A stretch of DNA of 64,000 bases from Prevotellaceae bacterium UBA7028. GTDB taxonomy: Bacteria > Bacteroidota > Bacteroidia > Bacteroidales > Bacteroidaceae. The position numbers and the translations under genes were made by a program. How positions within the stretch are numbered: the first letter of the stretch is position 1; each line of letters starts with the position of its first letter. The notes below the pieces were generated by a model, which was not told the origin of the DNA, searched no databases, and saw only the letters and a program-made list of their open reading frames with translations. Location of the stretch: the NCBI GenBank assembly GCA_002494215.1, contig DLBF01000040.1, forward strand, positions 1 to 64,000, given 5' to 3'. Of this stretch, positions 63,093 through 64,000 are shown piece after piece.

Positions 63093-64000
63093 TTAATTAA
63101 CACTATTGTCGTTATCGATAACTCTCTCTCTCTTCAGTGTTGACGAATCTACCCAATCTTCTGTTCTCTGATAGGATAAAATCACACATGTTGTAATAAT
63201 CACAAGTGTAATTATATACATATATTTCTTTTCTTTCTTTCTCTTCGCCAAAGAGGTTAATATATATGCGATAATCAGATTTAAACCCAACAAAGGTAGA
63301 TACATATACCTATCCGCAATTACGGCTCCTCTAGGTAAAGCCATTAAATGAATAACGGGCAGCAAATGCACTAAAGAAAAGACAAACGCACTCATTATAT
63401 ATCCAGATTTTAGATGGTTCCACAGCCCGTATCCCACCACAAAAATTAGCAGAGGGTATGGCAATAGCCAAAAAGGCAAGAGAGTACTGTTATCCATCGG
63501 GTACTGATAAAACCATGAAAGATTCATAGGTATAAGCCATTTAAAAAAATATGTTACAATGGAGTATATACATAAGAATGCTCTTTGCCACAGAGGATAT
63601 TCGTTATGAGATATCACAGAAGGATATGCTGCAACAAATAGAAGCAAATGAATCGTCATAAGGATAGAAATGAGAAAAAAAGGAGTCAAAATGGAAATCA
63701 TGTGTTTTTTTTCTCTCTTCTGGTGAGAAAATAAATATACAAGAGTTAATAAAAGAGGTAAAGTCACTGCTTGTTCTTTGGACATATACGAAAACAAAAA
63801 ACAAATAATCGCAGAAACGTATGACATTATTCTTTTCTCATGAATAAACTGAAGAAAAAAGAAAGTCGCAAAAAGATAAAAGAATGTACAAAGTAGAATT
63901 TTGGAAGCGCTCACCCATGCAACAGTTTCCACTTGGAGAGGATGAACAGCAAATAACAATGTGGCAAACAATGTGATCATTTGACATCTGTTTGATGTCA
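63093..64000 (-). CDS. TMTC/DUF1736-like multi-pass membrane protein, C-terminal part (cut by the right edge)
   Basis: At least 302 residues are visible and the frame runs off the right edge. About eight hydrophobic segments and the landmarks LLFAVHPLQVETVAWVSASK, FLFSYMSKEQAVTLPLLL, HLLPVIHLM and IADRYMYLPLLG match the TMTC/PMT-like O-mannosyltransferase-related family. In the family a tetratricopeptide region normally follows the 'W.DS.tL' element; here WVDSSTLKRERVIDNDNSVN is followed directly by a stop, so the TPR region is missing. It may glycosylate an exported protein (inference), such as the Ser-rich one encoded next. Confidence 0.82.
   Translation of the reverse strand, partial: TSNRCQMITLFATLLFAVHPLQVETVAWVSASKILLCTFFYLFATFFFLQFIHEKRIMSYVSAIICFLFSYMSKEQAVTLPLLLTLVYLFSHQKREKKHMISILTPFFLISILMTIHLLLFVAAYPSVISHNEYPLWQRAFLCIYSIVTYFFKWLIPMNLSWFYQYPMDNSTLLPFWLLPYPLLIFVVGYGLWNHLKSGYIMSAFVFSLVHLLPVIHLMALPRGAVIADRYMYLPLLGLNLIIAYILTSLAKRKKEKKYMYIITLVIITTCVILSYQRTEDWVDSSTLKRERVIDNDNSVN

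Overview
The window looks like a chromosomal segment of a Bacteroidales bacterium, most likely a Prevotella/Segatella-type organism. Four things point there. Promoters follow the Bacteroidota pattern (TTTG, 19-20 nt, TAnnTTTG). Seven secreted proteins end in, or carry a variant of, the C-terminal sorting motif of Prevotella surface proteins (YDLSGR...KGLYIVNGKKV), typical of type IX secretion cargo. The families are typical of the group (DUF4956/VTC/CotH cluster, DUF4922, DUF4248, 6-bladed propeller lipoproteins). Shine-Dalgarno sites are rarely visible. Base composition looks mid-40s percent GC, with a clearly more GC-rich rhamnosidase gene. All family names come from reading the sequence and memory; nothing was searched.

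Layout. 1-3018 (minus): VTC-type polyphosphate polymerase domain protein, DUF4956 membrane protein, DUF2490 beta-barrel, two small secreted proteins (one cut by the left edge). 3158-4777 (plus): frr and rsgA. 4784-9187 (minus): two paralogous purple-acid-phosphatase-like metallophosphoesterases around a sorted surface protein. 9547-20234 (plus): GH115 alpha-glucuronidase and a 2246-residue GLUG/beta-helix surface protein. 20325-23355 (minus): anaerobic sulfatase-maturating enzyme, its sulfatase lipoprotein and a 41-residue membrane peptide, facing a frameshifted membrane-bound AraC-type regulator (23548-24668). 24855-34316 (minus): a giant surface protein of about 3150 residues, facing a second, intact membrane-bound AraC-type regulator (34733-35821). 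35831-40640 (minus): rsfS-ftsH-cdsA-cotH operon; then tRNA-Gln(CTG) with its own promoter and terminator. 41043-45872: an ATP-grasp-like gene divergent from a glycosyltransferase/DUF4922 fusion and a SpoIID/LytB protein. 45921-52491 (minus): PI-PLC, AAA/DUF4143 ATPase, a small secreted protein and a TonB-type outer-membrane barrel. 52636-56419: a GH78 rhamnosidase bracketed by a 219-bp direct repeat, then a LuxR-type regulator. 56577-57601 (minus): endolysin-like amidase and DUF4248 protein. 58277-64000 (minus): a seven-gene operon with a TMTC-like membrane protein (cut by the right edge), a Ser/Cys-rich small secreted protein, a propeller lipoprotein, two DUF1573 proteins, an S26 signal peptidase and a polyprenyl-phosphate glycosyltransferase.

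Most notable. (1) The GH78 gene sits between two equal-length, ungapped copies of one divergent promoter region, so that the outer-membrane barrel gene and the regulator gene each keep a copy; paired palindromic operators 22 bp apart lie inside. (2) Both membrane AraC-type regulators face their divergent targets across three direct repeats spaced 20-22 bp, with a different repeat at each locus. (3) Short intergenic repeat families have entered many reading frames in phase, including the GTPase core of RsgA, the FtsH tail, the sulfatase-maturating enzyme and the linkers before sorting domains. (4) A 33-bp palindrome recurs four times at 3' ends of minus-strand genes. (5) The right-hand operon looks like a dedicated export and processing unit for a small Cys-rich protein.
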